A stretch of 51,733 bases of DNA from Cryobacterium suzukii (GCF_004403185.1 NZ_SOHJ01000012.1:1-51733); one strand, 5' to 3'. Numbered from the stretch's first letter, positions 34,161 through 43,804 are shown. Translations and numbers: made by a program. The notes: a model not told the origin generated them from the sequence alone.

Positions 34161-34799
34161 CTAACTCGCAGAGCAGTACGAGCGGAGTTGCGCGAGATAG
34201 TCCTTGTCGATGGCGGGCGCACTGGTTTCCTCGCCACAGAACACCATGGTGCTGATCAACGGGCTTGCACTCGTGGTCAGCAGGCCGGCGCCAACCTCCT
34301 CACCGGCACAGGTGAGGTCGAAGGGAACATTGACTTGACCGGTCTGAAACCCCATGATGTACACACCGATCTGGGGATCGGACGGTTTCGCAGAATCAAA
34401 GAAATCACCCAGGTCACCGCTGTACGCACCCACCTGGCCGGTACGGCCGAATTCGCCCACTAGAAAGTCGAGCCACTGAGGTTCGTGGTACGCCGTAGCC
34501 AGAAGAACGTCGCTGGTCATAGTGGGTGCGTAGTCGAAGTCAGTATCAACGGGTGTCTGCACCCCGCCTGGGGCTACGTTCAGTGCCCGGTAGCCGAGCG
34601 CCGCCGGCTCCGCATCCTGCAGCGGATACCAGGTCAGTTGCGCATCGTGCTCACTGCAGGCAACCGGCTCCGGACTTGAAACGGATGCCGTTGGCGTCAC
34701 GTCCGTCGGAAAGAAGGCGCTGCAGCCGGTCAGGGACACCAGCAACGCGGTTGCCACTGCCAGCACTTCGGCGGAACGCGCGCTCGCCCGTCTCGTCAC
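34161..34799 (-). CDS. hypothetical lipoprotein
   Basis: A 212-residue predicted lipoprotein. The signal (MTRRASARSAEVLAVATALLV) ends in a lipobox LTGC with Cys26 lipidated; a Thr/Ser/Pro-rich linker of about 15 residues follows. The rest looks beta-rich (TDFDYAPTMTSDVLLATAY; DPQIGVYIMGFQTGQVNVPF) with four further cysteines that could form disulfides outside the cell. No enzyme motif or known family is recognised. It is monocistronic and divergent from the nitroreductase gene. Confidence 0.75.
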   Translation of the reverse strand: MTRRASARSAEVLAVATALLVSLTGCSAFFPTDVTPTASVSSPEPVACSEHDAQLTWYPLQDAEPAALGYRALNVAPGGVQTPVDTDFDYAPTMTSDVLLATAYHEPQWLDFLVGEFGRTGQVGAYSGDLGDFFDSAKPSDPQIGVYIMGFQTGQVNVPFDLTCAGEEVGAGLLTTSASPLISTMVFCGEETSAPAIDKDYLAQLRSYCSAS

Positions 34800-34923
34800 G
34801 GTGCTCCCTCCGGGTTTTCGTCATGTCACGTAATGAAGCCTCAGAAGGAATAGTACGCACTCCGAAGTGTTACAGAGGTGGGGTTAGCGTAGCCCGTACC
34901 TCCCTCGATCAAAGGATGCTCCG

Positions 34924-35514
34924 ATGCCCCTCATTGCTGAAACCAACCGTCGCGCCGACACGGAGTCGCCGCTCATCGACGTTCTGGCCGAGCGTTGGAG
35001 CCCCCGCGCGTACGACAAGAACGCGCTCATCGACGAAGCCACCCTCACCACCGTGCTCGAAGCCGCGCGCTGGGCACCGTCGGCGAGCAACTTGCAGCCC
35101 GCCCGGTTTATCGTGGCGCGCCGCGGTTCGGTGAGTTTCGCCAAGATCAACGATGCCCTCAAGGGGTTCAACCAGGCGTGGGCCGACACGGCATCCGTTC
35201 TCATCGCGAACGTCGCCAAGCTGTCGATTGATGAGACCCGCGAAAACCCGTGGGCCCGGTACGACCTCGGCCAGGCCGTCGCACACCTCACCATCCAGGC
35301 CCAGCACGAGGGCCTGCACACGCACCAGATGGGCGGATTCGACGCCGCCGCCATCGCCGCGGCATTCAACCTCACCGACGATCAGGCCGTCGTCTCGGTC
35401 ACGGCGATCGGCGTGCTCGGCAAGCCGAGCGACCTCACCCCGGAGCTGCGCGAGCGCGAAATCGCCCCCCGCACCCGCAAGCCCCTCGCAGAGCTGCTCC
35501 TCGCGAACGACTAG
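34924..35514 (+). CDS. nitroreductase family protein
   Basis: A 196-residue FMN-dependent oxidoreductase. The FMN-phosphate loop is in AERWSPRAYD (near 20-29), EAARWAPSASNLQPARFIVA near 42-62 is the second flavin segment, and AIGVLGKPSDL near the C-terminus is the usual end of the core. The family reduces nitro groups, quinones or enoates with NAD(P)H, and the true substrate is unknown. AAAGGA lies seven bases before the ATG. It stands alone, followed by a strong terminator hairpin. Confidence 0.9.
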   Translation: MPLIAETNRRADTESPLIDVLAERWSPRAYDKNALIDEATLTTVLEAARWAPSASNLQPARFIVARRGSVSFAKINDALKGFNQAWADTASVLIANVAKLSIDETRENPWARYDLGQAVAHLTIQAQHEGLHTHQMGGFDAAAIAAAFNLTDDQAVVSVTAIGVLGKPSDLTPELREREIAPRTRKPLAELLLAND

Positions 35515-35528
35515 GTCTCGCCTGCTCG

Positions 35529-35585
35529 CGAGAGCGTAAAAAGTGCCGCTTCGAGACATCCAAAGCGGCACTTTTTCGGCTCTCA
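35529..35585. terminator. bidirectional intrinsic terminator
   Basis: AAAAAGTGCCGCT (35538-35550) pairs perfectly with AGCGGCACTTTTT (35564-35576), and an outer GAGAGC/GCTCTC pair extends the stem. The A-run and T-run flank the hairpin, so it can end the nitroreductase transcript on the plus strand and the alcohol dehydrogenase transcript on the minus strand. Confidence 0.88.
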
Positions 35586-35593
35586 CGAGATAG

Positions 35594-36643
35594 TTACGGG
35601 CGGAGCAACACCTTGATGGCTCGACGTTCATCCATCGCGGCGTAGGCTTCGGCGACCTCGGCTAGGGGCAGCTCCAGGTCGAAGACGCGGCCGGGGTTGA
35701 TCTGGCCCGAAAGAACCTCGGGCAGCAGCTCCTCGATATAGCCGCGAACGGATGCCACACCGCCGTTCACGCCGACGTTGCGTCCAAAGAGCGAGCGAAT
35801 GGGCAGTTCGGCACCGCCGTTGGGCACGCCGACGTAGCCGACCATCCCACCGGGTCGGGTTGACCGGATGGCCTGATCCATTGATTCCTTGGTGCCGACG
35901 CACTCGAGCACAAAGTCGGCGCCGATTCCGTCAAACAGTGCCTGCACTGCGGCAACACCCTCATCACCACGTTGTTCGATGATGTCCGTCGCGCCGAATT
36001 CGCGGGCCACGGCCTGGCGGTCGGCGTGACGGGACATTGCCACGATGCGGCTCGCGCCGAGGCGCTTGCTCGCGAGGATAGCGCAGAGCCCAACGGCTCC
36101 GTCGCCGACGACAACGACGGTGCTTCCGGCAGTGACGCCAGCCGAAATCGCCGCGTGGTGTCCGGTGCCCATCACGTCGGAGAGGGTCAACAGTCCCGGA
36201 ATCAGGGCGTCGTCCGGAACCTCGGGCGTCGCTACGAGCGAACCATCAGCATGAGGAACGCGCACCCGCTCGCCCTGGGCGCCGTCGGCGAAGCCGCCCA
36301 TGTCGTCGTTCGCGCCCCACGGCACAACGTGGAGGCAGGAAAAGCTCACGCCATTGCGGCAGTTGACGCAGGTATTGTCGCAGTCGTAGAACGGCGCAAT
36401 AACGAAGTCACCTACCTTGACGGTGGAAACGTCCGGCCCAATTTCTTCGACGATGCCCACAAACTCGTGGCCAATGCGGTGTGGCTCCTTGGTGTCGGTC
36501 ACACCGCGGTAGGGCCACAGGTCAGACCCGCAGACGCAGGCCGCGACCACCCGAACGATGGCGTCGCCACCGGTCGACAGCACAGGGTCAGGAACTTCTT
36601 CGAGGCGAATATCTCGTTCGCCATAAATCACGGTTGCTTTCAT
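35594..36643 (-). CDS. zinc-dependent alcohol dehydrogenase family protein
   Basis: A 349-residue medium-chain dehydrogenase. The catalytic zinc ligands include Cys38 (CGSD) and His59/Glu60 (GHEFVG); the structural zinc is held by Cys88, Cys92, Cys95 and Cys103. The coenzyme-binding motif is VVVGDGAVGLCAI near 173-185, followed by MSRHADR, where the Arg favours NADP. The full length and all zinc ligands suggest an active enzyme. It starts 44 bp upstream of nothing coding on its own strand except ClpB, which ends at 36688 and could read through into it. Substrate unknown. Confidence 0.92.
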   Translation of the reverse strand: MKATVIYGERDIRLEEVPDPVLSTGGDAIVRVVAACVCGSDLWPYRGVTDTKEPHRIGHEFVGIVEEIGPDVSTVKVGDFVIAPFYDCDNTCVNCRNGVSFSCLHVVPWGANDDMGGFADGAQGERVRVPHADGSLVATPEVPDDALIPGLLTLSDVMGTGHHAAISAGVTAGSTVVVVGDGAVGLCAILASKRLGASRIVAMSRHADRQAVAREFGATDIIEQRGDEGVAAVQALFDGIGADFVLECVGTKESMDQAIRSTRPGGMVGYVGVPNGGAELPIRSLFGRNVGVNGGVASVRGYIEELLPEVLSGQINPGRVFDLELPLAEVAEAYAAMDERRAIKVLLRP

Positions 36644-36687
36644 TGGTAAAGGCTAACCCGACTAGCGTGAACCCACCCCCTTTCGGG

Positions 36688-38850
36688 TCACATTTTTGCT
36701 GCGAGCGACGGAGCGGATGCCACGGTGAGCGCGTCGCCATCGGCGGCGAGCGCCACGAGTACCGTGTCACCGTCACGAATGTCGCCGGCGAGCAGCGCCC
36801 GGGCCAGGCGGTCGTCGATCTCACGCTGCATTAGGCGCCGCAGTGGACGCGCGCCGTAGATCGGGTCGTAACCACGCTCGGCCAGCCAGCGGCGGGCATC
36901 CGGTGTCACAGCCAGCTCAAGCCGCCGCTCGGCCAGACGCTTCTGCAGTCGATCAACGTCGAGCTCAACGATCTCGCCGAGCTCGTCGGTGGTGAGCGAG
37001 GAGAACACCACTATGTCGTCGAGTCGGTTGACGAACTCGGGCTTGAAGGACTGACGCACGAGCGCCTGCACGGCCTCTTCCTTCTGCTCCGCCGAGAGGC
37101 TCTGGTCGACCAGAAATTGCGAACCGAGGTTCGAGGTGAGCACCAAAATGGTGTTACGAAAATCCACCGTGCGTCCCTGGCCATCGGTGAGTCGGCCGTC
37201 GTCGAGCACCTGCAGCAGCACGTCGAACACCTCGGGGTGTGCCTTCTCTACCTCATCGAACAAAATCACCGAGTATGGACGACGCCGCACGGCCTCGGTC
37301 AGCTGGCCGCCCTGCTCATAGCCGATATAGCCCGGAGGCGCTCCGACCAGGCGCGACACCGAGAACTTCTCGCCGTACTCGCTCATGTCGATGCGCACCA
37401 TGGCTTTTTCATCGTCGAACAGAAACTCGGCGAGCGCCTTGGCCAACTCGGTCTTGCCAACACCGGTGGGGCCGAGAAACAAAAACGATCCGGTCGGCCG
37501 GTCGGGGTCGGAAATGCCGGCGCGCGAACGCCGCACCGCGTCGGCGACCGCTCGCACGGCACGCTTCTGGCCGATCAGGCGGTGGCCGAGCTCATTTTCG
37601 AGATTCAGCAGCTTGTCGGTCTCGCCCTGCAACAGGCGACCGACCGGAATGCCGGTCCAGGCGGCGACCACTGCGGCGATATCCTCGCTCGTGACCTGGT
37701 CATTGACCATGCGCGGGCCAACGGACTCCTCCTTTTCGGCGTCGGCGAGCGCCCGCTCCATAACCGGAATGTCGCCGTAGAGCAGCCGTGACGCCTTCTC
37801 GAGGTCGCCCTCACGCTGCGCCCGGTCAGATTCAATGCGGGCGGCGTCGAGCCGTTCGCGCAGCTCGCCAACCCGGTTCAGCGAGGCCCGCTCGCCGTCC
37901 CAGCGCGCCTGCAGCTCCTTCAGGGTGGCCTGGCGCTCCACCAGATCGCTGCGCAGCTTCACCAGCCGTGCCTTCGAGGCGTCGTCCTTCTCCTTTTTGA
38001 GAGCGAGCTCTTCGAGCTTGAGCCGATCGACGCTCCGCCGCAGTTCGTCGATCTCCACCGGCGACGAGTCGATCTCCATGCGCAGCCGGCTCGCGGCCTC
38101 GTCGATGAGGTCGATGGCCTTGTCGGGCAGCTGGCGGGCGGTGATGTAGCGATTCGAGAGGGATGCCGCGGCCACGAGGGCAGAATCGGCGATCGTCACC
38201 TTGTGGTGGGCTTCATAGCGTTCCTTGAGCCCCCGCAGAATGGCGACGGTGTCTTCGACCGACGGCTCGTCGACCAGCACCGGCTGAAAGCGGCGCTCGA
38301 GCGCGGCATCCTTTTCGATGAATTCGCGATACTCGTTGAGGGTCGTGGCGCCGATCAGGCGCAGCTCACCACGGGCAAGCATGGGCTTGAGCATATTGCT
38401 GGCCGCCACGGAGCCTTCACCGCCACCAGCACCCATAAGGGTGTGCAGTTCGTCGACAAAGGTGATGATCTGCCCGTCGGCGTCGTTGATCTGCTTGAGT
38501 ACGGCCTTGAGCCGTTCCTCGAACTCGCCGCGATACTTGGCGCCGGCCACGAGGGCAGCCAGATCGAGTGAGACCAGTTGCTTGTCTTTGAGTGAGTCGG
38601 CGACGTCCCCGGCCACGATCCGCTGGGCCAGCCCCTCGACCACGGCCGTCTTGCCGACGCCGGGTTCCCCGATCAGCACGGGGTTGTTCTTGGTGCGCCG
38701 GGTGAGCACCTGACTGATCCGGCGAATTTCGGCGTCACGCCCGATCACCGGGTCGAGCTTGCCGCTGCGGGCGATGTCGGTGAGGTTCACCCCATACAGT
38801 TCGAGGGCCGTCTTGGCATCTTGCTGCGGTGGTCGCTGACCGGCTTGCAT
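36688..38850 (-). CDS. clpB: ATP-dependent chaperone ClpB, lacking the N-terminal domain
   Basis: A 720-residue AAA+ disaggregase. Walker A of the first ATPase is GEPGVGKT at residues 61-68; the coiled-coil M domain, diagnostic of ClpB rather than ClpC, occupies about 275-400 ([21 protein letters not shown]); the second Walker A, GPTGVGKT, is near 458. Standard ClpB is about 860 residues and starts with a double Clp_N repeat. Here only 17 residues precede the linker [15 protein letters not shown], so that domain is absent. The ATG at 38850 has AGAGGAG upstream, so this is not a missed start. A HAIR-like inverted repeat directly upstream suggests control by HspR together with the DnaK system. 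Confidence 0.94.
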   Translation of the reverse strand: MQAGQRPPQQDAKTALELYGVNLTDIARSGKLDPVIGRDAEIRRISQVLTRRTKNNPVLIGEPGVGKTAVVEGLAQRIVAGDVADSLKDKQLVSLDLAALVAGAKYRGEFEERLKAVLKQINDADGQIITFVDELHTLMGAGGGEGSVAASNMLKPMLARGELRLIGATTLNEYREFIEKDAALERRFQPVLVDEPSVEDTVAILRGLKERYEAHHKVTIADSALVAAASLSNRYITARQLPDKAIDLIDEAASRLRMEIDSSPVEIDELRRSVDRLKLEELALKKEKDDASKARLVKLRSDLVERQATLKELQARWDGERASLNRVGELRERLDAARIESDRAQREGDLEKASRLLYGDIPVMERALADAEKEESVGPRMVNDQVTSEDIAAVVAAWTGIPVGRLLQGETDKLLNLENELGHRLIGQKRAVRAVADAVRRSRAGISDPDRPTGSFLFLGPTGVGKTELAKALAEFLFDDEKAMVRIDMSEYGEKFSVSRLVGAPPGYIGYEQGGQLTEAVRRRPYSVILFDEVEKAHPEVFDVLLQVLDDGRLTDGQGRTVDFRNTILVLTSNLGSQFLVDQSLSAEQKEEAVQALVRQSFKPEFVNRLDDIVVFSSLTTDELGEIVELDVDRLQKRLAERRLELAVTPDARRWLAERGYDPIYGARPLRRLMQREIDDRLARALLAGDIRDGDTVLVALAADGDALTVASAPSLAAKM

Positions 38851-38866
38851 CGCTGTCTCCTCTAAA

Positions 38867-38888
38867 GTTGAGCCTAACTGGCTCAAGT
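38867..38888. promoter_or_regulatory. HAIR-like inverted repeat (HspR operator) upstream of clpB
   Basis: TTGAGC-CTAACTG-GCTCAA (38868-38886) is a perfect six-base inverted repeat with a seven-base spacer. On the clpB strand the arms read CTTGAGC and GCTCAAC, close to the HAIR consensus CTTGAGT-N7-ACTCAAG bound by the heat-shock repressor HspR. It lies 17 bases upstream of the clpB ATG, suited to blocking transcription. HspR itself is not encoded in the window. Confidence 0.75.
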
Positions 38889-39118
38889 TTAGTACCCCGG
38901 GCCAGGTCGCCAAAATAGGACATCAAATATTTGTGGACTAAGCAATTTGTTCGGCAAAGTCGGCTCAGCACCAATCAGATAGAGCAGTTTGTGTCGTAGC
39001 TACTGGTCGAATTGTCAAACTTCTCCGCGATCACTACGCTCAAAAGCATCCCGTCATCGCCGACGCTGTACTCGCCGAGCGTATCTGGAACACGGTTCAC
39101 GAGTGAGGTTAAGAGATT

Positions 39119-40186
39119 ATGGTGCACCAACGCGAAGCCATCAGTAGGCTGCCCGCCTACAAGCAGGGCGCCGCAGCGGGCGATTCGGGAGCATTCAAGC
39201 TGTCGTCGAACGAGAACCCATTCCCGCCTCTTGCCTCGGTGACCGAGGCCATCGCATCCGCTCTCGGGGAGATTCATCTGTACCCGAGCATGGCCGTGAC
39301 CGAGGTCACCGACCGAATCGCGGCGCGGTTCGACGTACCGGCCGAAAACGTGGCCTTCGGCGCCGGCTCGGTCGAGGTGCTTTCCCAAATCATCCACGCG
39401 AGCGCCGGGGCCGGCGACGAGGTCATCTTCGCCTGGCGGTCATTCGAGGCGTACCCGATTCTGGTGCGGGTCGCCGGAGCAACGCCCGTTGCGGTCGCCC
39501 TCACCGCGGATGAGCGGCACGACCTCGACGGCATGGCCGACGCCATCACGGCGCAAACCCGGCTCATCCTGGTCTGCAACCCCAATAACCCCACCGGCGC
39601 CTTCGTCACCGCGGATGAACTGCAGGCTTTTTTGGCCCGGGTGCCCGAGAACGTGCTGGTCGTCGTCGATGAGGCTTACGTGCACTTCAACCGCGACGCG
39701 TCCTCCGCCGTCGGCATCGACTTCTTTCGCCGCTACCCCAACGTGGCCGTGCTGCACACCTTCTCCAAGGCTTATGGTCTGGCCGGTCTGCGCATCGGCT
39801 ACGCCATCGCGCCGACCGAGGTTGCCGCCAACCTGCGCCGCGTGGCCCTGCCATTCGGCGTGACCGCCATCGCCCAGCGCGCCGCCCTGGCCTCCCTCGA
39901 CGCCGAAGCCGAGCTCACGGTGCGCATCGACGAGATCGTCGCCGAACGCACCCGGGTGCTGATGGCGCTTCGGGCCAGCGGATGGCCCGTGACCGACTCG
40001 CAGGGAAACTTCGTCTGGCTGCGCACCGGCGAAGGCACCGATCGGGTGAACGCCATGTTCGTTCATGCGGGCATCCTGGCCAGAGCGTTTCCCGGCGAGG
40101 GACTGCGCGTGACAATCGGCACAGCCGAGCAGAACGATCGGTTCCTGGTCGCCGCCGCGGCCGCGCTCGCACCCGCCACCGTCTAG
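39119..40186 (+). CDS. histidinol-phosphate / aromatic aminotransferase (HisC-Pat family)
   Basis: A 355-residue class II PLP aminotransferase. FKLSSNENPFPPL near 29-41 is the HisC-type substrate loop; NPNNPTGAFV near 158 and VVDEAYVHF near 183 bind PLP; the Schiff-base lysine is in FSKAYGLAGLRIGYA near 220. HisC proper usually lies in a his operon, and none is here, so the aromatic aminotransferase Pat, a close relative in actinobacteria, is likely. The ABC importer that follows by 90 bp is of the type proposed for tryptophan or tyrosine, which supports this. No strong Shine-Dalgarno is visible before the ATG. Confidence 0.87.
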   Translation: MVHQREAISRLPAYKQGAAAGDSGAFKLSSNENPFPPLASVTEAIASALGEIHLYPSMAVTEVTDRIAARFDVPAENVAFGAGSVEVLSQIIHASAGAGDEVIFAWRSFEAYPILVRVAGATPVAVALTADERHDLDGMADAITAQTRLILVCNPNNPTGAFVTADELQAFLARVPENVLVVVDEAYVHFNRDASSAVGIDFFRRYPNVAVLHTFSKAYGLAGLRIGYAIAPTEVAANLRRVALPFGVTAIAQRAALASLDAEAELTVRIDEIVAERTRVLMALRASGWPVTDSQGNFVWLRTGEGTDRVNAMFVHAGILARAFPGEGLRVTIGTAEQNDRFLVAAAAALAPATV

Positions 40187-40277
40187 CCCGCCTATCGTTC
40201 GGCCGCACGAGAACATTGTTTTCCACGCGCACCGCACCAACCGTTTGTCAGAAGAATTCAAAGGAGAATTTCCCAGC

Positions 40278-41273
40278 ATGAAGCACACCAAGTCTTTGTC
40301 AGCCCTCGCCCTGGTCGCCGCGGGCGCCCTCGCACTGAGCGGATGCGCAGCCAGCGAGCCGGCAGCATCCGCTTCAGACGAGATGATCACGATCGGCATC
40401 AGCCAGATCGTGCAACACCAGGCTCTCGATGACGCCCGGGAGGGATTCAAGAAGGCTTTCGCGGACGCCGGGTATGTCGACGGCACCGACATCAAGTTCG
40501 ACGAGCAGAACGCTCAGGGCGAGCAGGCGACTGCGAGCACCATCGCTGCGAAGTTCGCCGCCGACAAGGTCGACCTCGTGCTCGCCATCGCCACCCCCAC
40601 AGCGCAGGCCGCCGCGCAGTCGATCATTGATATCCCGGTGCTGTTCACCGCCGTCACTGAGCCGGAGGAAGCCGGACTCGTGGAGAGCTGGGAGAAGCCG
40701 GGCAGCAACATCACCGGCACCAGTGACCTTAACCCGGTCAAGGAGCAGCTCGAACTGATCCAGGAAATTCTGCCCGACGCCAAGTCGGTCGGCATCATCT
40801 ACAGCTCTGGCGAGGTCAACTCCGATGTGCAGGTTGAGCTGGCCAAGGAAGCGGCCGACGACCTCGGCCTGACCATCAAGGAAGCCACCGTCACCAACTC
40901 GAGTGAGGTTGCCCAGGCCACCGAGTCGCTCGGAGACGTCGACGCCATCTACATCCCCACCGACAACCGCGTCACCGAGGGCCTCGAGGCCGTCATTCAG
41001 TACTCCGAGGCGAATCAGGTTCCGCTGTTCGGTGCCGAAAACGGCCAGGTCGAGCGTGGCGCCATCGCGACCTACGGCATCAACTACACCGACCTCGGCT
41101 ACCAGACCGGCCAGATGGCGATTCGCATCCTTGAAGACGGCGAAAACCCCGCCGACATGCCGGTCGAGACCCTCGACACAATTGAGTTCATCCTCAACCC
41201 GGCCGCCGCGAAGCGCATGGGAGTGACCCTCTCCGAGGAGGTCATCGCCAAGGCCGACCGAATCATCGAATAG
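40278..41273 (+). CDS. ABC transporter substrate-binding lipoprotein (TrpX/DUF534 family)
   Basis: A 331-residue solute-binding protein. The signal MKHTKSLSALALVAAGALAL ends in a lipobox LSGC. The mature part has the ABC_sub_bind fold: TIGISQIVQHQALDDAREGF near its start, DLVLAIATPTAQAAAQ near 95-110, KSVGIIYSSGEVNSDVQ near 170-187 and YGINYTDLGYQTGQMAIRIL near 270. AAGGAG precedes the ATG. Members of the family are annotated as tryptophan/tyrosine importers in firmicutes; the preceding aminotransferase fits that, though other aromatic or nucleoside-like ligands are possible. First gene of a three-gene operon. Confidence 0.92.
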   Translation: MKHTKSLSALALVAAGALALSGCAASEPAASASDEMITIGISQIVQHQALDDAREGFKKAFADAGYVDGTDIKFDEQNAQGEQATASTIAAKFAADKVDLVLAIATPTAQAAAQSIIDIPVLFTAVTEPEEAGLVESWEKPGSNITGTSDLNPVKEQLELIQEILPDAKSVGIIYSSGEVNSDVQVELAKEAADDLGLTIKEATVTNSSEVAQATESLGDVDAIYIPTDNRVTEGLEAVIQYSEANQVPLFGAENGQVERGAIATYGINYTDLGYQTGQMAIRILEDGENPADMPVETLDTIEFILNPAAAKRMGVTLSEEVIAKADRIIE

Positions 41274-41303
41274 CCGCCGCTCCCCTACTAAAGGAATAAC
41301 CAG

Positions 41304-42203
41304 ATGAATGCGGCTCTCGAACTCGGCCTGCTCTACGGAATCATGGCGTTGGGTGTCTACCTGACGTTTCGAATCCTCAACTTTCCCGACCTCACGGTCG
41401 ACGGAAGTTTCACCACCGGGGCCGCGGTAGCCGCGTCACTCATCATCAACGGCGTGCCGGCTCCCCTCGCCACCCTCGCCGGGGCGGCGTCGGGAGCGGT
41501 GGCCGGTCTGGTCACCGGAGTGCTCTACACCAAGGGCCGCATCGACGGCCTGCTCGCCGGCATCCTCACGATGATCGCCCTGTGGTCGATCAACCTGCGC
41601 ATCATGGGCAAATCCAACCTTCCCCTGTTGCGCGAAGACACCCTGATGACCCCGCTGCGTGACGCCGGTCTGCTCGGCGGGGCCTGGAGCATCCTGATCT
41701 TTGCCGTCGCCGCCCTCGTCATCAAATTCGCCATCGACTGGTTTCTCAGCACCGACCTCGGCCTGTCCATTCAGGCCACCGGCAATAACGAGCAGATGAT
41801 CCGCAGCCTTGGCGTCAACACGCACCGCACGACGATTCTCACCCTCGCCATCTCCAACGGACTCGTCGCCCTGTGCGGCGCGCTCATCGCGCAGTACCAG
41901 GGCTTCGCCGACGTGAGCATGGGCATCGGCCTCATTCTGGTCGGGCTCGCCTCGGTCATCGTCGGCCAGGCCGTCTTCGGGCGTCGCACCATCTTCCTCG
42001 CCTCGCTCGCCGTCATCGGCGGCGCCGTCATCTACCGCCTGGTGATCTTCTTCGCCCTCGGTGCCGGCCTCAACCCGAACGACATGAAGCTCATCTCGGC
42101 GCTGCTCGTCGTCGCCGCGCTGCTGCTGCCGCGCTGGGGGTTCCTGAAGCGCGTCCCCTCGCTGCGCCAGATGCGCAGCAACGCCGCCGTCAAAGCCAAC
42201 TAG
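41304..42203 (+). CDS. ABC transporter permease (TrpY type)
   Basis: A 299-residue polytopic permease of the branched-chain-type superfamily. It opens ALELGLLYGIMALGVYLTF and has the FPDLTVDGSFTTGAAVAA motif near 28-45, typical of the TrpY partner of DUF534 binding proteins. About eight to nine helices follow, and RSLGVNTHRTTILTLAISNG near 167-186 is the coupling loop. It ends 7 bp before the ATPase gene. Confidence 0.92.
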   Translation: MNAALELGLLYGIMALGVYLTFRILNFPDLTVDGSFTTGAAVAASLIINGVPAPLATLAGAASGAVAGLVTGVLYTKGRIDGLLAGILTMIALWSINLRIMGKSNLPLLREDTLMTPLRDAGLLGGAWSILIFAVAALVIKFAIDWFLSTDLGLSIQATGNNEQMIRSLGVNTHRTTILTLAISNGLVALCGALIAQYQGFADVSMGIGLILVGLASVIVGQAVFGRRTIFLASLAVIGGAVIYRLVIFFALGAGLNPNDMKLISALLVVAALLLPRWGFLKRVPSLRQMRSNAAVKAN

Positions 42204-42210
42204 GAGTCTC

Positions 42211-43002
42211 ATGCTGCTCATCGAGAACATCACCAAGACCTTCTTTCCCGGAACGGTCAACGAACGCGTCGCCCTCAACGACGTGTCGCTGCAGCTAAAC
42301 ACGGGCGATTTCGTCACCGTCATCGGAAGCAACGGCGCCGGCAAATCCACCCTGCTCAACATGATCAGCGGCAAGCTACCGATCGATTCCGGCGACCTGT
42401 CGATCGACGGCAGTTCGGTTAAGCGGATGCCGGACTACGCGCGCGCCGCCTACGTCGGCCGCGTGTTCCAGGACCCGATGGCTGGCACCGCGCCCGACCT
42501 CAGCATCGAGCAGAACCTCGCGCTCGCGCTGCGCCGCGGCCAGCGGCGCGGACTGTCCTGGGGCGTCACGCACAAGCGCCGCGCATTCTTTCGCGAGGAA
42601 CTCCTCTCGCTCGAACTCGGCCTAGAAAACCGGCTCAAGGCTCGGGTCGGACTGCTCTCCGGCGGCCAGCGCCAGGCGCTGTCGCTGCTCATGGCAAGCT
42701 TCACCCAGCCGCGCATTCTGCTCCTCGACGAGCACACAGCAGCCCTCGATCCGCAGCGGGCCGAACTGGTCACGACTCTCACCCAGAGCATTGTCGAGAA
42801 ACATCATCTGACCACCCTCATGGTCACGCACAACATGGAACAGGCGCTACGCCTCGGCAACCGGCTCATCATGATGCACGAGGGCCAGATCATTCTCGAC
42901 GTCGACTCCGAACGCAAGGCCACCATGACCGTGCCGGACTTGCTAGCCGAGTTCGCGAAGATCAAGGGCGCCTCGCTCGACGACCGGGCGCTGCTCGGGT
43001 AG
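42211..43002 (+). CDS. ABC transporter ATP-binding protein (TrpZ type)
   Basis: A 263-residue ATPase. Walker A is GSNGAGKST (near 43-51), signature LSGGQRQALSLLMA near 149-162, Walker B ILLLDEHTAALDP near 168-180; the usual Pro after Glu is His here (DEHT), a variation common in this subfamily. Switch His in MVTHNMEQAL. The gene completes the three-gene importer. A strong GC hairpin (43060-43093) lies 58 bp past its stop. Confidence 0.93.
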   Translation: MLLIENITKTFFPGTVNERVALNDVSLQLNTGDFVTVIGSNGAGKSTLLNMISGKLPIDSGDLSIDGSSVKRMPDYARAAYVGRVFQDPMAGTAPDLSIEQNLALALRRGQRRGLSWGVTHKRRAFFREELLSLELGLENRLKARVGLLSGGQRQALSLLMASFTQPRILLLDEHTAALDPQRAELVTTLTQSIVEKHHLTTLMVTHNMEQALRLGNRLIMMHEGQIILDVDSERKATMTVPDLLAEFAKIKGASLDDRALLG

Positions 43003-43309
43003 TAGGCGACGCCGAAATACGCCGACCCGGCACGGCGCGGTGCGCGGGCGTTTCTACGCAGCCGGCGGGCGAAAAGCTCGATTGCCGCCGGCTAGAAGCT
43101 CGGGTGAGCGTACCGTTTAGCCTCCCTTCACCGGGCATTTTCTCGGGCGGGGCATACGGGAATCGGGCTCCCGGAGATCATGCGGAACGTCTTCGGCGCT
43201 CCGTGATGGTTCGGGTGTCCCGGTCACCGTCCGGCTTGCGGGCGTCCGCTTCAGCGATCTGCGGTTGGTGCAAGTCTGTGCTCATCACCGTCGGCTAGTG
43301 TCAATTGCT
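43003..43309. other. intergenic region without a convincing gene
   Basis: This 307-bp gap between the ABC operon and the HIT gene holds a GC-rich hairpin at 43060-43093 and, at 43296-43301, a TAGTGT that could be the -10 element of the HIT gene eight bases before its ATG. Short open frames here have no ribosome-binding site or recognisable product. Confidence 0.5.
43060..43093 (+). terminator. GC-rich hairpin downstream of the ABC operon
   Basis: AGCCGGCGG (43060-43068) and CCGCCGGCT (43085-43093) form a perfect nine-base stem with a 16-base loop. There is no T-run, as in many actinobacterial terminators. Confidence 0.5.
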
Positions 43310-43804
43310 ATGGATTGGCGTGAAGATCGAATCGGTTCAGCCGCGCGCGGCGAGAACCCGACAGTGTTGGCCGAGTTGCAAAGCGGATACGCGGTCATCG
43401 GAGACGTTCAGTTTCTCCCCGGCTACTGCGTGCTTTTGGGAAAGGACCCGAACGCGAAGGCGTTGGCTGAGATGCCGCGACAGGAACGGGTGCAATTTCT
43501 CGCGGATGTTGATCTCTTGGCCACGGCGGTTGAACGCGCATGCCGGGCCACCGATCCAGCTTTCCGTCGCGTGAATATCGACATCCTCGGCAATGCGGAC
43601 GCGTTCGTGCATGCGCACATCTGGCCACGCTACGAATGGGAGGCGTCCGAACTTGTCTGGCGGCCGGTTTGGCTTTACGACCTCGAGAGCTGGCGCAACC
43701 CGGCGACCGCTCTCGGAAAGCAGCATTCGCCACTGCGGACGCGCATCACAGAAGAACTCCACAGTTTGGCCCAGACGGACGCTGTACGTGTGACTGTCGA
43801 GTGA
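43310..43804 (+). CDS. HIT-domain (diadenosine polyphosphate hydrolase-like) protein
   Basis: A 164-residue protein with a HIT-type active site VHAHIWPRY near residues 101-109 (H-x-H-x-x), preceded by NIDILGNADAF, the usual beta strand and substrate-binding Asn. The family hydrolyses or transfers nucleotides linked to phosphate, such as Ap4A. The canonical third His of HxHxH is Trp here (HAHIW), seen in the diadenosine tetraphosphate hydrolase-like subgroup. The ATG at 43310 is nine bases after a TAGTGT -10 box; no Shine-Dalgarno. Converges on the next gene. Confidence 0.78.
   Translation: MDWREDRIGSAARGENPTVLAELQSGYAVIGDVQFLPGYCVLLGKDPNAKALAEMPRQERVQFLADVDLLATAVERACRATDPAFRRVNIDILGNADAFVHAHIWPRYEWEASELVWRPVWLYDLESWRNPATALGKQHSPLRTRITEELHSLAQTDAVRVTVE

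Noticed and set aside
38975..39397. 140-codon minus-strand frame upstream of and into the aminotransferase gene
   Set aside because: More than half is antisense to a clear PLP enzyme; the remaining AT-richer part has no start signal or known match.
43104..43298. 64-codon plus-strand frame in the gap before the HIT gene
   Set aside because: No ribosome-binding site, no conserved look; overlaps the probable promoter of the HIT gene.
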